From: Polyangiaceae bacterium
GTDB taxonomy: Bacteria > Myxococcota > Polyangia > Polyangiales > Polyangiaceae
NCBI GenBank assembly: GCA_025936205.1
Contig: JAICTU010000163.1
Coordinates: forward strand, 1 to 17,159
Direction of reading: 5' to 3'
Length of the DNA: 17,159 nucleotides
Position 1 is the first letter of the stretch. Every line of letters begins with the position of its first letter. The position numbers were made by a program, and so were the translations under genes. This document shows, piece after piece, positions 16,634 through 17,159 of the stretch. The notes beneath the pieces were generated by a model. It did no database searches and had not been told where the DNA came from. It was given only the letters and a program-made list of their open reading frames with translations.

Positions 16634-16706
16634 TTCGCGGCCCGGCAATACACGGTCCAGCTGCGAAGCAGGTCGCGCACGGTTGGTGCTGCGACCCGAC
16701 GACATA

Positions 16707-16766
16707 GCCTCCGGCGAAACAGCTGGCGGTGGGGCTTTCACCCCACCGCCTTTCCTGTCCGGAGGC
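16707..16766 (+). terminator. Large two-part terminator hairpin after the Cys-rich lipoprotein
   Basis: The inner stem pairs GGCGGTGGGG (16725-16734) with CCCCACCGCC (16741-16750) around CTTTCA and is followed by TTTCC. The outer stem pairs GCCTCCGG (16707-16714) with CCGGAGGC (16759-16766), and ACAG/CTGT pair between them. A T-rich stretch (TGTTGTCGTTTTG) follows. This is the best terminator-like structure in the window. Confidence 0.75.
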
Positions 16767-16821
16767 TGTTGTCGTTTTGTGGGACGCAACAGCGCATTCG
16801 CCACTCAGCGCCGTTGGGCAA

Positions 16822-16854
16822 GCGGGGCCCCGCGCGCAGCGCGAGTCCGCGGGG
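16822..16854. other. GC-rich palindrome and hairpin between convergent genes
   Basis: GCGGGGCCCCGC (16822-16833) is a perfect 12-bp palindrome. CCCCGCG (16828-16834) can instead pair with CGCGGGG (16848-16854) over a 13-nt loop. The two folds exclude each other. It lies between the lipoprotein terminator and the tyrS end, so it may add to termination from either side. Confidence 0.35.
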
Positions 16855-16886
16855 CGGAGTCGGGGATGGGGCGCCGTCGGGGCGGA

Positions 16887-16901
16887 GGGCTGCCTCAGCC
16901 C
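16887..16901 (-). terminator. Hairpin after tyrS
   Basis: On the minus strand GGGCTG, loop AGG, CAGCCC starts about 11 nt after the tyrS stop. It is a short 6-bp stem without a T-run, so a weak candidate. Confidence 0.4.
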
Positions 16902-16912
16902 CCCCCGAGAAG

Positions 16913-17159
16913 TTACAGCCAGCGCGCGACGTGCCAGTTCTTCTTGCCGCGGCGCAGGAGCGAGATCGAGCCGTGCAGCAGATCTCGCTCCGTCACGCGA
17001 TGCTCCAGCCCCACGCGCGCGCCGTTGAGGCTGATCGCGCCGCTCTCCAGCATCTGGCGCGCCTCGCGCTTGCTGCTCACGAGCTGGATTTCAACCAGTA
17101 GCTCCAGGAGCTGAACCCCCTCGCCCGCCAGCAGCGAGCGCGGGTGCTGGCTCGCGGGG
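16913..17159 (-). CDS. tyrS: Tyrosyl-tRNA synthetase, C-terminal S4 domain (cut by right edge)
   Basis: The minus strand encodes the last 81 residues, ending in TAA at 16915-16913. The text 'LVSSKREARQMLESGAISLN' is the S4 RNA-binding fold at the C-terminus of bacterial TyrRS, and the end 'RRGKKNWHVARWL' matches the usual RRGKKxxxxV close of that enzyme. The catalytic domain lies beyond the edge. The enzyme charges tRNA-Tyr in the cytoplasm. Another S4-domain protein is possible because the catalytic part is not seen, but the combination SKREARQM plus GKKNWHV fits TyrRS best. Confidence 0.85.
   Translation of the reverse strand, partial: PASQHPRSLLAGEGVQLLELLVEIQLVSSKREARQMLESGAISLNGARVGLEHRVTERDLLHGSISLLRRGKKNWHVARWL

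Overview
This is a chromosomal window with high GC content and bacterial gene style. Three features point towards Myxococcota, probably a Polyangia-type myxobacterium: lipoproteins with long Gly/Ser-rich or Ala/Pro-rich linkers, single genes spaced apart in alternating orientation, and weak Shine-Dalgarno signals. The lineage is an inference from style, not from a marker gene. I see no phage, insertion sequence, CRISPR array, rRNA or tRNA.

Layout from left to right. Positions 1-1087 (minus) hold the N-terminal part of a very acidic low-complexity protein that runs off the left edge through a 15-bp tandem repeat. A PhzF-family protein (minus) follows. It is divergent from a large secreted lipoprotein (plus) that joins a TolB/PD40 propeller, an M28 zinc peptidase and a PDZ domain. 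A perfect 12-bp palindrome lies between these two genes. Next come aspS (plus) and a convergent DHH/DHHA1 phosphoesterase (minus), with a hairpin between them. A 57-aa two-helix membrane protein lies at 9107-9280, and a convergent SMP-30/gluconolactonase-type lipoprotein follows. An M17 leucyl aminopeptidase is divergent from that lipoprotein and is followed by a haem-oxygenase-like diiron oxidase (HDO)-type protein. A minus-strand pair encodes an HNH endonuclease and an AmpG muropeptide permease. A tRNase Z-like metallo-beta-lactamase protein comes next (plus), then a small cysteine-rich lipoprotein with a strong ribosome-binding site and a large terminator-like hairpin. The window ends in the C-terminal S4 domain of tyrS (minus, cut by the right edge).

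The genes do not form one pathway. They cover translation (aspS, tyrS), nucleic-acid processing (DHH, tRNase Z-like, HNH), peptide and cell-wall turnover (M28, M17, AmpG) and envelope lipoproteins. The most unusual points are: the orphan cysteine-rich lipoprotein, whose CKGxNxCKGxGGC repeats resemble bufferin-type copper-binding peptides although no maturation enzyme is visible; a PhzF protein in which three of the four recalled active-site positions differ; an aspartyl-tRNA synthetase with a residue associated with non-discriminating enzymes plus a basic insertion; and several hairpins or palindromes close to start codons. I did not find a clear multi-gene novel system.
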